The notes beneath the pieces are model-generated. The model saw only the letters and a program-made list of their open reading frames with translations, did no database searches and had not been told where the DNA came from. A stretch of 36,954 nucleotides of DNA from a virus. Made by a program: the position numbers and the translations under genes. The stretch is from the IMG/VR virus record IMGVR_UViG_3300008107_000488, positions 1 through 36,954 of that record; one strand, written 5' to 3'. Position 1 is the first letter of the stretch, and each line of letters starts with the position of its first letter. This document shows positions 23,806 through 30,731 of the stretch, piece by piece.

Positions 23806-25470
23806 TTAAAACCCACCTGGCCCGTCTGCTGAAGTATCTAAGATAACTTCCCAAGTATCGGGGTCTAACGTGAATACGTCTGCTACACCTAAAGAGTCCC
23901 CGAAACGAGTCTTACCTACTTTAAAACGCACACGACCTCTAGAAAAGTCAGGGAGGATTTCAGGCTCCAGCAGGATAATGTTCCAAGACAGTTGCTCAAG
24001 TGAAGCACTACCTCGCGCACTCTCTTTACGAACATTAACCCAAAATGGTTCACCTTCCTTACCCTTAGGTGGTAGGAACTGGTGTGAATCCGTTCGGTTA
24101 ATGTGACATACAATTACCAAATGACAATCATTGGCTGAACAGAAACTTGCAAGGCTAGTCATAGCCATGTCAATATCCTTCCGTTCGTTTTCACTCTCTA
24201 ATCCACTAATGACAAGTGAAATATGATCCAACAAAATATACTTACAACCTTCTACCAAAACCATGTGTTTTACTTTAGCCATTAGGGTATCAATAGGCAT
24301 ACTGCCAAAATGGTCAAGCATTACTAGACTATTACTCTTAGTAATCTTGTCATATGATTCCTGAATCTGTTCCTTCGTAGCAACTGACAGTGGATCACGT
24401 TTAAACTTTAAGTAGTTTACTTTAAGGTCTGATGCTAATAAACGTTGAAATGTTTCTTTGGTTCCTTCTTCAAGGAAAATCATTCCAATCTTGTGTCCTG
24501 CATCCATGAATTTTCTAGCGAAGATTGAAGTAACCGTACTCTTACCACAATTCGATGGGGCCAGCAATAATGTTAACTCTTTCATCCGAAATCCATTAAT
24601 CTTCTGCATTAATTTAGGAAAGCAATCAATTACTACACCTTTTGGTTGTGGTTCAGTGATAGTCTCGAAACTAATTTCAGATGCTCGGATAACCTTCTCA
24701 GTGGAAAACACTCGCTTACCGAACTGCACAAGTTTAGCCAACTCACTGGAGCGACCTGCTTGGAGGTAATCACTAGCATCTTTGAAGACATGTTCGGCGT
24801 TCACTGAGTAAATTGACATACCAGCATGAATGAAGGCACTGGCTACAGCTTCACGGGCTTCGTGCCCCTTAACCACACCCTTCTTCAATTCAGCAGGTGT
24901 GCAATAATCATCATCAAAGAACATTGTCAGGTCTTGGAATGACTCAACGAATTCCTTGTTATGCAAGATGCTTTCAACTGCGTTAGCTGTGCCAAGGGGA
25001 ATGCTAACCACGAAGGGTTCCATACCCTCGTACTTAGTCCCACGTACATTGTCAACCAAGGATTGATAGACGCTCACTGCATCCCATTGACCTTCGGTAA
25101 TCACCACGTTGTTGCGCTTTCGCCCAACCTGTTCAGCAACTTCTTGACCGAACAACTTGTTACCAATGTTCACTGAACCAACAGCAGACCAGTGACCTTT
25201 TTCTTCCTTTGACTTAGTAATATCTTGCTTGGTAAAACCTACAATTTTACCCTTCTGACTGTAAGAAGGGAAGTAGTAAGCCTCGACAGTCTTACCGTCA
25301 GTTTGTGACAAAGCAGCACGAATACCGAACTTCTCACAGATTTCTTTACGAATACCACGATCTGTTGCATCCACAAATGGATACTTCAAAATGTCATCAA
25401 CTTTTTCTTTATTCTCTGTTTGCATATCACCCTTCTTGTTAAATGTCTTCTCACCGTTCCAATAGCCCAT
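23806..25470 (-). CDS. Primase-helicase, T7 gp4-like
   Basis: 554 residues. A TOPRIM primase core (residues about 110-240: VVITEGQWDAVSVYQ and MFFDDDYCTPAELKKG) is followed by a RecA/DnaB-type helicase: Walker A LLAPSNCGKST, Walker B YILLDHISLVI, and the sensor VIVCHINRTDSH. The N-terminal zinc finger of T7 gp4A is absent, so it may resemble the short 4B form. The C-terminus ends in phenylalanine (DGPGGF), as T7 gp4 does for contact with the polymerase. The start at 25470 (ATG after GGGGAGG) is preferred to an in-frame TTG at 25476. Confidence 0.92.
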   Translation of the reverse strand: MGYWNGEKTFNKKGDMQTENKEKVDDILKYPFVDATDRGIRKEICEKFGIRAALSQTDGKTVEAYYFPSYSQKGKIVGFTKQDITKSKEEKGHWSAVGSVNIGNKLFGQEVAEQVGRKRNNVVITEGQWDAVSVYQSLVDNVRGTKYEGMEPFVVSIPLGTANAVESILHNKEFVESFQDLTMFFDDDYCTPAELKKGVVKGHEAREAVASAFIHAGMSIYSVNAEHVFKDASDYLQAGRSSELAKLVQFGKRVFSTEKVIRASEISFETITEPQPKGVVIDCFPKLMQKINGFRMKELTLLLAPSNCGKSTVTSIFARKFMDAGHKIGMIFLEEGTKETFQRLLASDLKVNYLKFKRDPLSVATKEQIQESYDKITKSNSLVMLDHFGSMPIDTLMAKVKHMVLVEGCKYILLDHISLVISGLESENERKDIDMAMTSLASFCSANDCHLVIVCHINRTDSHQFLPPKGKEGEPFWVNVRKESARGSASLEQLSWNIILLEPEILPDFSRGRVRFKVGKTRFGDSLGVADVFTLDPDTWEVILDTSADGPGGF

Positions 25471-25472
25471 GT

Positions 25473-25586
25473 TCAATCATCCTCCCCGATAATATGTGCG
25501 TTGATCTTACTGGTATCGTCTTCACTAACAATAAACGGAACATTCAATGCTGAAAGCATTTCATAGACTTTTTGGTAGTCCGTCAT
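25473..25586 (-). CDS. Very small hypothetical protein (37 aa)
   Basis: MTDYQKVYEMLSALNVPFIV..., 37 residues, acidic C-terminus (IIGEDD). AAAGG 6-7 nt before the ATG; its end contains the helicase's ribosome-binding site, so it may act as a coupling leader for helicase translation. Not recognised. Confidence 0.5.
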   Translation of the reverse strand: MTDYQKVYEMLSALNVPFIVSEDDTSKINAHIIGEDD

Positions 25587-25598
25587 ATTCAACCTTTA

Positions 25599-25931
25599 TT
25601 AGTATTCTTCATAGTACAAACAACCAAGTTTAACCCAAATTTCTTCAACTTTGTTTTCAATGCACTCAATTGTTGAATTGTTGTCTAGCAGCAACTGGAA
25701 GTTCATATGCAAACCACACGGTAGTTTGAAATGCAAGTCAGGTTCAAAGCTCATTGGTCTGGTTGTGTATATACCTTGATACTTTGACCAGTCATATACC
25801 CAAACAGTGATGTAGTACTTTTTGCCACGGTCATCACGGATGCACTTTTGCAAACCAAAATCAGACTGATTCAAGTTAGGTTGCTTGAGTCGCCCATAAC
25901 CTGCTGCAATAAAGTCTTGTTCAACAAGCAT
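25599..25931 (-). CDS. Hypothetical protein
   Basis: 110 residues. A beta-rich domain with DFGLQKCIRDDRGKKYYITVWVYDWSKYQ and a LHFKLPCGLHMNFQLLLDN segment. I know similar small phage proteins only as unknowns. AAGGAG precedes the ATG. Confidence 0.68.
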   Translation of the reverse strand: MLVEQDFIAAGYGRLKQPNLNQSDFGLQKCIRDDRGKKYYITVWVYDWSKYQGIYTTRPMSFEPDLHFKLPCGLHMNFQLLLDNNSTIECIENKVEEIWVKLGCLYYEEY

Positions 25932-25950
25932 TTCAATACACTCCTTCTTT

Positions 25951-26334
25951 TTATGTGTTCAATAAGTAGTTGGCGTACTCGTATTCGGTTTTTGTCACCG
26001 TATAATCACCAATCGAATACTCAGTTTTTGTACCAGCAGCTTTTTGCTTTGCTTTGTGACTATCTTGCTCACGTTGGCACATCCGGTTGAATTGACTTCG
26101 TGTTTTGTCTTTTATCTTGTTTACTTGCGTAGTTGAAGGTTTTAAGTCAGATGCTAAGGCCCTCTCTACAAAAGTTAGACGTAGCATAACTCCACCAAAC
26201 TCTTCATAATTCATCTTTGTTTTAAGCACTTCACGTACCTTACCAGCATCACGAGATGAACATCCAGCAAAATCGGTGAACGCTTTGATCTTTGTGTTGA
26301 TTAACTCCTCTGTGAGTGACAAGCCTTGTGACAT
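25951..26334 (-). CDS. Hypothetical protein, first gene of the leftward operon
   Basis: 127 residues, mainly helical and basic (PSTTQVNKIKDKTRSQFNRMCQREQDSHKAKQKAAG). No family recognised. It is the gene nearest to the leftward promoter at 26366-26395, so it is expressed first from this side; a regulatory or DNA-binding role is a guess from position and charge. AAGGATTGTAA precedes the ATG. Confidence 0.68.
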   Translation of the reverse strand: MSQGLSLTEELINTKIKAFTDFAGCSSRDAGKVREVLKTKMNYEEFGGVMLRLTFVERALASDLKPSTTQVNKIKDKTRSQFNRMCQREQDSHKAKQKAAGTKTEYSIGDYTVTKTEYEYANYLLNT

Positions 26335-26347
26335 TTACAATCCTTAT

Positions 26348-26395
26348 GTTTGTTTCGATGTACAAATTCTAGCACAATCTCAAGCACTGCGTAAA
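26348..26395 (-). promoter_or_regulatory. Leftward early promoter with 30-bp conserved core
   Basis: Minus strand: TTTACG (26390-26395), 18-nt spacer, TGC-TAGAAT (-10 hexamer 26366-26371), 5 nt, CATCGAAACAAAC. Bases 26348-26377 are an exact inverted copy of 27085-27114. Contains TTTGT-N8-ACAAA, a possible operator. Confidence 0.8.
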
Positions 26396-26499
26396 GACCA
26401 TACAAATAGGTATGTTATTTATATCTTCCTTGGTTAACAATTCTAAGTTAAACTAAGGTTATAACTACTATTAGTTATATAGTATTATAAGATATTCCT

Positions 26500-26836
26500 T
26501 TGTTTGGAGACAGCATACCCTTTACCCAAGTAACACCAAAGTTACTTAGGCTTAGGTAGTGCTGTATCTATTCCCCCATCTCGGACGACTTAGCTGGTCT
26601 GTAACTACAGCACAGGGTATTCCTACTACCGAACTGTAATCCCTTTCGTGCAAACCAGACAGGCGCAAAGCACCCGCATACACACGGTCGTAATAGCTAA
26701 ATGGGCACAAAGCTAAGGTATCCCGATTGACGCACAGGGTAGAGAAGATTTGGTGAATCTCATGTGTAAGCGCAACTACATGCGCCCCTAACCCAAAGGA
26801 TACTTGTCCGACTTGACTAAGGTTTTCTTAGTCAGA
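26500..26836 (-). ncRNA. Candidate structured non-coding RNA
   Basis: No open frame, but many self-complementary segments: hairpin 26814-26821/26827-26834; hairpin 26525-26534/26541-26550 (10 bp; one pair is G-U on the minus strand but C-A on the plus strand, which points to the minus strand as the RNA); long-range pairs 26559-26566/26606-26613, 26589-26595/26711-26717 and 26581-26586/26806-26811. A consensus promoter (26842-26869) would start transcription right at the first hairpin. The 3' end is not defined. I recognise no known RNA family. Confidence 0.45.
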
Positions 26837-26841
26837 ACGTA

Positions 26842-26869
26842 ATTGTAGCATGAATTCCAAACATGTCAA
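26842..26869 (-). promoter_or_regulatory. Consensus sigma70 promoter reading into the structured region
   Basis: Minus strand TTGACA (26864-26869), 16-nt spacer, TGC-TACAAT (-10 hexamer 26842-26847). Predicted start about 26835, at the base of the first hairpin of the candidate RNA. It does not read a protein gene for about 500 bp. Confidence 0.7.
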
Positions 26870-26873
26870 GGTC

Positions 26874-26887
26874 TTTGTGCTAGAATA
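26874..26887 (+). promoter_or_regulatory. Second rightward TTGTGCTAGAAT box
   Basis: Extended -10 TGC-TAGAAT identical over 12 bp to the cores of the 26348 and 27085 promoters, but without the CATC initiator downstream. Probably a weak or differently regulated rightward promoter. Confidence 0.45.
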
Positions 26888-27065
26888 TTTCAAGATTGAT
26901 TTAAACAAGCTACAACAGCTTAAAGCACCACGAAGCACCTAGTAGTTGTCCAAGCTAGAATAACGGCTTCTAGATAGGTTTAAACCATTCCTAGCGGTAT
27001 TGCCTGAAGTGACTGATTGATGTTAGCACAAGAATTGATAAAAGACCTTACAATCTGCTATGGTA

Positions 27066-27114
27066 TTGCACCACTGGTTTAAAGTTGTGCTAGAATTTGT
27101 ACATCGAAACAAAC
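27066..27114 (+). promoter_or_regulatory. Rightward early promoter with 30-bp conserved core
   Basis: TTGCAC (27066-27071), 19-nt spacer, TGC-TAGAAT (hexamer 27091-27096), 5 nt, CATCGAAACAAAC. Bases 27085-27114 are an exact inverted copy of 26348-26377, so both arms share the promoter and first transcribed bases. Confidence 0.82.
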
Positions 27115-27127
27115 TGAAGGAGAAATC

Positions 27128-27652
27128 ATGACAACAGCAAAAACGGAATTGGAAGAGGCTAAGTTGAAGTACCCATTGGGGTCACGGGTTCGATTCCTTG
27201 GTGATTTATCACATCTACCAGATGAGGGAATTGTAATTCACCACACTGGTAGTGGGTTTGTGAGGGTTACATGGGATTCAGATGAAGAGAATCTGAACTT
27301 TCATTACAAAGACGAGTACTTTCAACCAATCCCTCTTTTTGTTAAAACACAAGATAGCCAGCATCGACATAAACATGCTGATTTAATCATAGCTTGGGCG
27401 AATGGTGCTGAGATTGAATACAAACAACCAGAATCAGACGTGTGGTATCGCGTACAACAACCCTATTGGACTTCTGACTTAGAATTCCGTGTCAAAGCAA
27501 CAAAACCTGCTGATATAGTTGTCGAGAAGTTCATTGAGTTTGCACCTAGCTTGGACAATGCTTACAACAAGCCTAACGTGCGTTACACTTTTGATGGTGA
27601 AACAAAGGCATTGAAGGCCGTTGAGTTGCTTGACAACAGCACAGAGTCATGA
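27128..27652 (+). CDS. KOW-like phage protein, first gene of the right arm
   Basis: 174 residues. Residues 14-68 form a KOW/SH3-like beta domain (YPLGSRVRFLGDLSHLPDEGIVIHHTGSGFVRVTWD). Residues 78-122 match a domain common in phage unknowns: HADLIIAWANGAEIEYKQPESDVWYRVQQPYWTSDLEFRVK. The function is unknown. It is expressed first from the rightward promoter and preceded by GAAGGAGAAATC. Confidence 0.75.
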   Translation: MTTAKTELEEAKLKYPLGSRVRFLGDLSHLPDEGIVIHHTGSGFVRVTWDSDEENLNFHYKDEYFQPIPLFVKTQDSQHRHKHADLIIAWANGAEIEYKQPESDVWYRVQQPYWTSDLEFRVKATKPADIVVEKFIEFAPSLDNAYNKPNVRYTFDGETKALKAVELLDNSTES

Positions 27653-27690
27653 TAGACTTGTTGATTAATTACTAGAAAAGGAGTTTGAGA

Positions 27691-27834
27691 ATGTCAGATG
27701 TAGAACAATTTTGGCAAGCAGTCGCTGCTAAGTTCGGTGACAATCGAAAGTGGAGTGAGTTAAACCTACAACAGCAGCAAGTTGTTATGCAAGGTATTAA
27801 CAACTTGCTTGCAGTGCTTCATCGGATGGTGTGA
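27691..27834 (+). CDS. Small hypothetical protein (47 aa)
   Basis: MSDVEQFWQAVAAKFGDNRK..., 47 residues, helical, Gln-rich. AAAAGGAG lies 7 nt before the ATG. The stop codon overlaps a TGATACAAT promoter box at 27832-27840. Confidence 0.65.
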   Translation: MSDVEQFWQAVAAKFGDNRKWSELNLQQQQVVMQGINNLLAVLHRMV

Positions 27835-27840
27835 TACAAT
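27832..27840 (+). promoter_or_regulatory. Extended -10 promoter box
   Basis: TGA-TACAAT just before the gene at 27868, overlapping the previous stop. The same box precedes the gene at 35618 and the tRNAs. No clear -35; no CATC element. Confidence 0.45.
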
Positions 27841-27867
27841 CTAAGTTTTAAGTAAAGTGGGGAAATA

Positions 27868-28077
27868 ATGTCAACTAAAGAACTCGTGCAGAAACGTATT
27901 GCAACAAAAGGTGTGCGCTCAGAGGATATTAAACACAAGGACAGACTGACAGAGGATCAAATAATTGACATACCCTTGTTGAACGTATTTGCTTGGGTAC
28001 GTGATGGAAAATGGAACTACAAAGATTTTCAAAAATGGTGGGAAACCACTACAGTTGAAGACACTGTTAATTTGTAA
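27868..28077 (+). CDS. Small hypothetical protein
   Basis: 69 residues, charged and helical at first (STKELVQKRIATKGVRSEDIKHKDR), aromatic later (FAWVRDGKWNYKDFQKWW). Unknown. GGGGAAATA lies before the ATG. It precedes the RNA ligase gene by 23 bp. Confidence 0.65.
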   Translation: MSTKELVQKRIATKGVRSEDIKHKDRLTEDQIIDIPLLNVFAWVRDGKWNYKDFQKWWETTTVEDTVNL

Positions 28078-28100
28078 TTTGTAAATTGAAAGGAGAAGAT

Positions 28101-29236
28101 ATGTCTGAACGAAAAATGGCTACAATTCGTCGTATTGCAGAAGTAAAAGCAATCGAAGGCGCTGACCGCATTGTTGCTTATCGGGTTGATGGTTGGTATG
28201 TTGTTGACAGCAAGGATAAATATCAAATAGGTGACTTGGTAGTGTATTGTGAACCTGATTCGTGGGTTCCGCATAGCATTGCACCGTTCTTGACCAAACC
28301 AGATCAGTTCCCAAAGGTTTACAAGTCCGTAGAAGGTCAGAAGCTACGAACGATTAAACTTAAGGGTCAGTTGTCTCAAGGCTTGTTGTTACCTTTGTCC
28401 CAAAGTGATCACGACAAAAATCAGGCACTGATTGACTGGTTTGTTGTAGAGCACGGTGGTAATGATGGGTGCCCTCGTGTCAGTGAAGGTGATGACGTTT
28501 CTGAAATCCTTGGTATCCAGAGATGGGAAGCTGATATTCCTGCACAACTTCAAGGTCAAATGAAGGGTTCATTCCCTAGCTTTATCCGCAAAACAGACCA
28601 AGAACGGGTTCAGAATATCCGTGACTTAGGCCAGTACAAATACCTGATAAGGGTGCAAAAGCGAAGGCTAAAGAGGTTGTTCAGAATATCCGTGACTTAG
28701 GCCAGTACAAAGACACTATGTTTGAAGTTACTGAGAAGCTCGAAGGCTCGAGTCAATCCGTGTTCTTTTACAACGGTGATTTCGGTGTATGCAGTCGTAA
28801 TGTAGAACTGAAAGATGATGGGGTTAACACGTTCTGGCAGGTAGCAAAGCAATACAACTTGGAATATAAGTTGCGTGGCTTCGGGAAGAACATTGCAATT
28901 CAGGGTGAACTTATTGGCCCTAATATTCAGGGCAACATCTATAAACTGCAAGCACCAGATTTCTATGTGTTTGACATTTTTGACATTGATAAACAGCAGT
29001 ACTTTGTATCAAGAGATCGTCGTATTCTTTGCCAACTACTTGGATTAAAGCATGCCCCATTGATCGATAAAATTTATGGTTTTGCAACAAACAATGAGTA
29101 TCTTTTATTTGCAGAAGGTAAGTCAGTTCTCAATCCGAGTCAAGAGCGCGAAGGATTGGTATTCAAAGCATTAGGTGGTGGTTTTAGCTTTAAAGCCGTC
29201 AGCAACCACTACCTTGTTAAACAGAAAGGAAATTAA
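28101..29236 (+). pseudogene. RNA ligase (DRB0094/Rnl5-like), interrupted by a 71-bp insertion
   Basis: Without the insertion this is a 354-residue RNA ligase: an N-terminal OB-like domain (KMATIRRIAEVKAIEGADRIVAYRVDGWYVV, GDLVVYCEPDSWVP, RTIKLKGQLSQGLLLPL) and a nucleotidyltransferase domain with motif I EKLEGSS (catalytic Lys), GELIGPNIQGN and REGLVFKA. As sequenced, 71 bp after base 28640 shift the frame: the first part stops at 28700 and the catalytic part could restart at the ATG at 28718. The insertion is 28641-28711, made of a prs-derived segment and a repeat of 28608-28640. Motif I lies in the downstream piece, separated from the N-terminal domain. Confidence 0.85.
28608..28711 (+). 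repeat. 33-bp direct repeat flanking a 37-nt copy of the prs-like gene
   Basis: 28608-28640 and 28679-28711 are identical (33 bp, period 71). Between them, 28643-28679 is identical to the reverse complement of 19905-19941 in the PRPP-synthetase-like gene. Two bases (TA, 28641-28642) have no visible source. Removing 71 bp restores the RNA ligase frame. Confidence 0.95.
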
Positions 29237-29237
29237 T

Positions 29238-29666
29238 ATGTCAGATTTAGAAGGAATTATCAACAAGACCGATCAGATTTTTCAACTGTCAGCACCATAC
29301 AACAACCCTTACCAAGGTAAGGCATCTCGGATTTTGTTTGTATGCTCTGCGGGATTGCTACGCAGCCCTACAGGGGCTGCTGTAGGTGTCAAGAGAGGGT
29401 ATAACACACGTTCATGCGGCTCAGATGCAAGTTATGCACTAATCCCTTTGTCTGTCAACTTGATTGAATGGGCTAACCATATCGTCTTTGTGAACCAAAA
29501 GAATTACGAACAAGCTATTAAAGACTTTAAAAAAGTAAGGTACGATGAGATTATTAAATCAAAATCTATTGTCCTTGACATCCCTGACAAATATGACGCT
29601 TTCCATCCCTCGCTTGTTCGTAAATTCAAGGATTGGTTTGATAAATGGGAAAAGAATGAAAACTAA
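29238..29666 (+). CDS. Low-molecular-weight protein tyrosine phosphatase-like
   Basis: 142 residues. The P-loop RILFVCSAGLLRSPTGAAV carries the C-x5-R-S signature of tyrosine phosphatases (Cys36, Arg42), and LDIPDKYD near residue 116 supplies a candidate general-acid Asp. It could dephosphorylate host or phage proteins or another phosphomonoester. AAAGGAAATTAAT precedes the ATG at 29238, chosen over an earlier in-frame start inside the ligase gene. The stop overlaps the dCMP deaminase start. Confidence 0.78.
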   Translation: MSDLEGIINKTDQIFQLSAPYNNPYQGKASRILFVCSAGLLRSPTGAAVGVKRGYNTRSCGSDASYALIPLSVNLIEWANHIVFVNQKNYEQAIKDFKKVRYDEIIKSKSIVLDIPDKYDAFHPSLVRKFKDWFDKWEKNEN

Positions 29667-30072
29667 GCATGTTGATGCTTACATGGAGTCAGCAGAGGCC
29701 TTCGCAAAGTGCAGCAACGCAACAAGATTAAAGGTTGGTGCTGTTATTGTCAAAGATAACAGAATTATCAGTTGTGGTTATAACGCAATGCCTGAGCACA
29801 TCAACGACCCGTGTGAACTACCAGACGGAACAACCGACCCAAGGGTGCGACATGCTGAGAAGTCAGCTTTAATGGGGCTTGTACGAAGTAATCAAAGTGC
29901 TGTCGGTTCAGTGCTATTCTGCACACACGCTTGTTGCAAGTTCTGTTCGATTGATATTGTAGATGCTGGTATCGCAAAGGTTTATTATCGACACAGCTAC
30001 CGTGACTTGTCTGGTATTGAGTACCTGAAATCCAATGGTGTTGACGTGCAGCAGTTAGTAATACCTGACTGA
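29656..30072 (+). CDS. dCMP deaminase
   Basis: 138 residues. Converts dCMP to dUMP, the substrate of ThyA, balancing the dNTP pool. The zinc-dependent deaminase motifs are present: RHAEKSAL (His66 ligand, Glu68 proton shuttle) and ACCKFC (Cys94 and Cys97 ligands), plus VGAVIVKDNRIISCGYNAMP at the N-terminus. The ATG at 29656 (after GGGAAAAG) overlaps the phosphatase gene; an earlier in-frame start lacks a suitable context. Confidence 0.92.
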   Translation: MKTKHVDAYMESAEAFAKCSNATRLKVGAVIVKDNRIISCGYNAMPEHINDPCELPDGTTDPRVRHAEKSALMGLVRSNQSAVGSVLFCTHACCKFCSIDIVDAGIAKVYYRHSYRDLSGIEYLKSNGVDVQQLVIPD

Positions 30073-30085
30073 AACAGAAGGTTTT

Positions 30086-30160
30086 TTGCGTTTGGATTGG
30101 AATTTGGTGTATACTTCGTGCAAGGCGGTTAGTTGTCTAACTAACCTTTCATCGTAACAA
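30086..30160 (+). promoter_or_regulatory. Promoter with hairpin before the CATC element
   Basis: TTGCGT (30086-30091), 18-nt spacer, TATACT (30110-30115). Unlike the other copies, CATCGTAACAA lies 34 nt downstream (30150), separated by an 8-bp hairpin (30127-30134/30139-30146, GGTTAGTT/AACTAACC). Confidence 0.6.
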
Positions 30161-30176
30161 TTTGAAGGGGATTTAT

Positions 30177-30311
30177 ATGACAACAAACTTCACTTGGCCG
30201 TTTCCAGAAATCAACGGTAAGCGAACACCTGAATCTCAGGCTTTACTTGACCAAAAGAAACATCACAAAACTCCTGTAGATTTGTCGGATGTTCCAGACG
30301 CTTTGTTTTAA
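30177..30311 (+). CDS. Small hypothetical protein (44 aa)
   Basis: MTTNFTWPFPEINGKRTPES..., 44 residues, proline-containing and probably disordered. GAAGGGG lies before the ATG. No family recognised. Confidence 0.62.
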   Translation: MTTNFTWPFPEINGKRTPESQALLDQKKHHKTPVDLSDVPDALF

Positions 30312-30327
30312 CTTAAAGGGGGAGTTT

Positions 30328-30495
30328 ATGAAGAATATTAGTATTGCAATCATCGTTGTTTACCTAATCTGTGCGATTGGGTGGGTGTTAAATCTTATTG
30401 CAATTGCTGATGCAACTGCATTTTCTGGTATGGTTGTGCTTCGTGCAGTCGGTATTTTTATTGCACCGCTTGGTGCAGTGCTTGGTTTTATTTAA
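30328..30495 (+). CDS. Small two-TM membrane protein (55 aa)
   Basis: MKNISIAIIVVYLICAIGWV..., 55 residues with two hydrophobic segments (about 4-27 and 31-54) and almost no soluble part. AAAGGGGGAG precedes the ATG at 30328, preferred to the longer frame. Unknown; possibly an early inner-membrane protein that modifies the host envelope. Confidence 0.65.
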   Translation: MKNISIAIIVVYLICAIGWVLNLIAIADATAFSGMVVLRAVGIFIAPLGAVLGFI

Positions 30496-30507
30496 AGGAG
30501 GATAATG

Positions 30508-30729
30508 ATGTTATCTGAGATTGACCTGAAGGATTGGGTGCATAGTGCAACCCCTGAGAAACTGTATAATGTCAAGCGTGGCAGCTTGGTTAGTTCTGTT
30601 GAACAACCTGACGTTGTTTTTAATTTCCATCACATTGACGGTATGTACAGCCTATGCCAACTATTAGACGGTACGTACTGGAATCTGGCAGCTTGGTCAG
30701 ATGTTTATACGTGGAAAAAGAAGGTGTAA
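30508..30729 (+). CDS. Conserved small phage protein
   Basis: 73 residues. DLKDWVHSATPEKLYNVKRGSLV and FHHIDGMYSLCQLLDGTYWNLAAWSDVYTWKKK follow the pattern of a widespread small phage protein with an 'HIDGMYS' core, function unknown. Two ATGs stand in tandem (30505, 30508); AAGGAGG spacing favours the second. Confidence 0.7.
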   Translation: MLSEIDLKDWVHSATPEKLYNVKRGSLVSSVEQPDVVFNFHHIDGMYSLCQLLDGTYWNLAAWSDVYTWKKKV

Positions 30730-30731
30730 AA

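Larger units (their letters stand above)
26335..27127. other. Divergent non-coding control region (candidate origin)
   Basis: 793 bp without a convincing gene between the leftward and rightward operons. From left to right: leftward promoter (26348-26395); a very AT-rich stretch (about 26400-26500) with a perfect hairpin at 26461-26478 (ATAACTA/TAGTTAT) and repeats of GTTAA(A)C; a more GC-rich structured block (26500-26840); a minus-strand sigma70 promoter (26842-26869); a plus-strand TTGTGCTAGAAT box (26876-26887); and the rightward promoter (27066-27114). The AT-rich part would suit a replication origin, but nothing proves it. Confidence 0.6.

Noticed and set aside
21529-24113. Several open frames of 60-100 codons opposite or within the polymerase and helicase genes.
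   Set aside because: They lack ribosome-binding sites, overlap strongly supported genes completely and have compositions of shadow frames.
28086-29236. A short self-splicing intron or intein in the RNA ligase gene.
   Set aside because: 71 bp is far too short for either, and the insert is a copy of the prs-like gene plus a target duplication.
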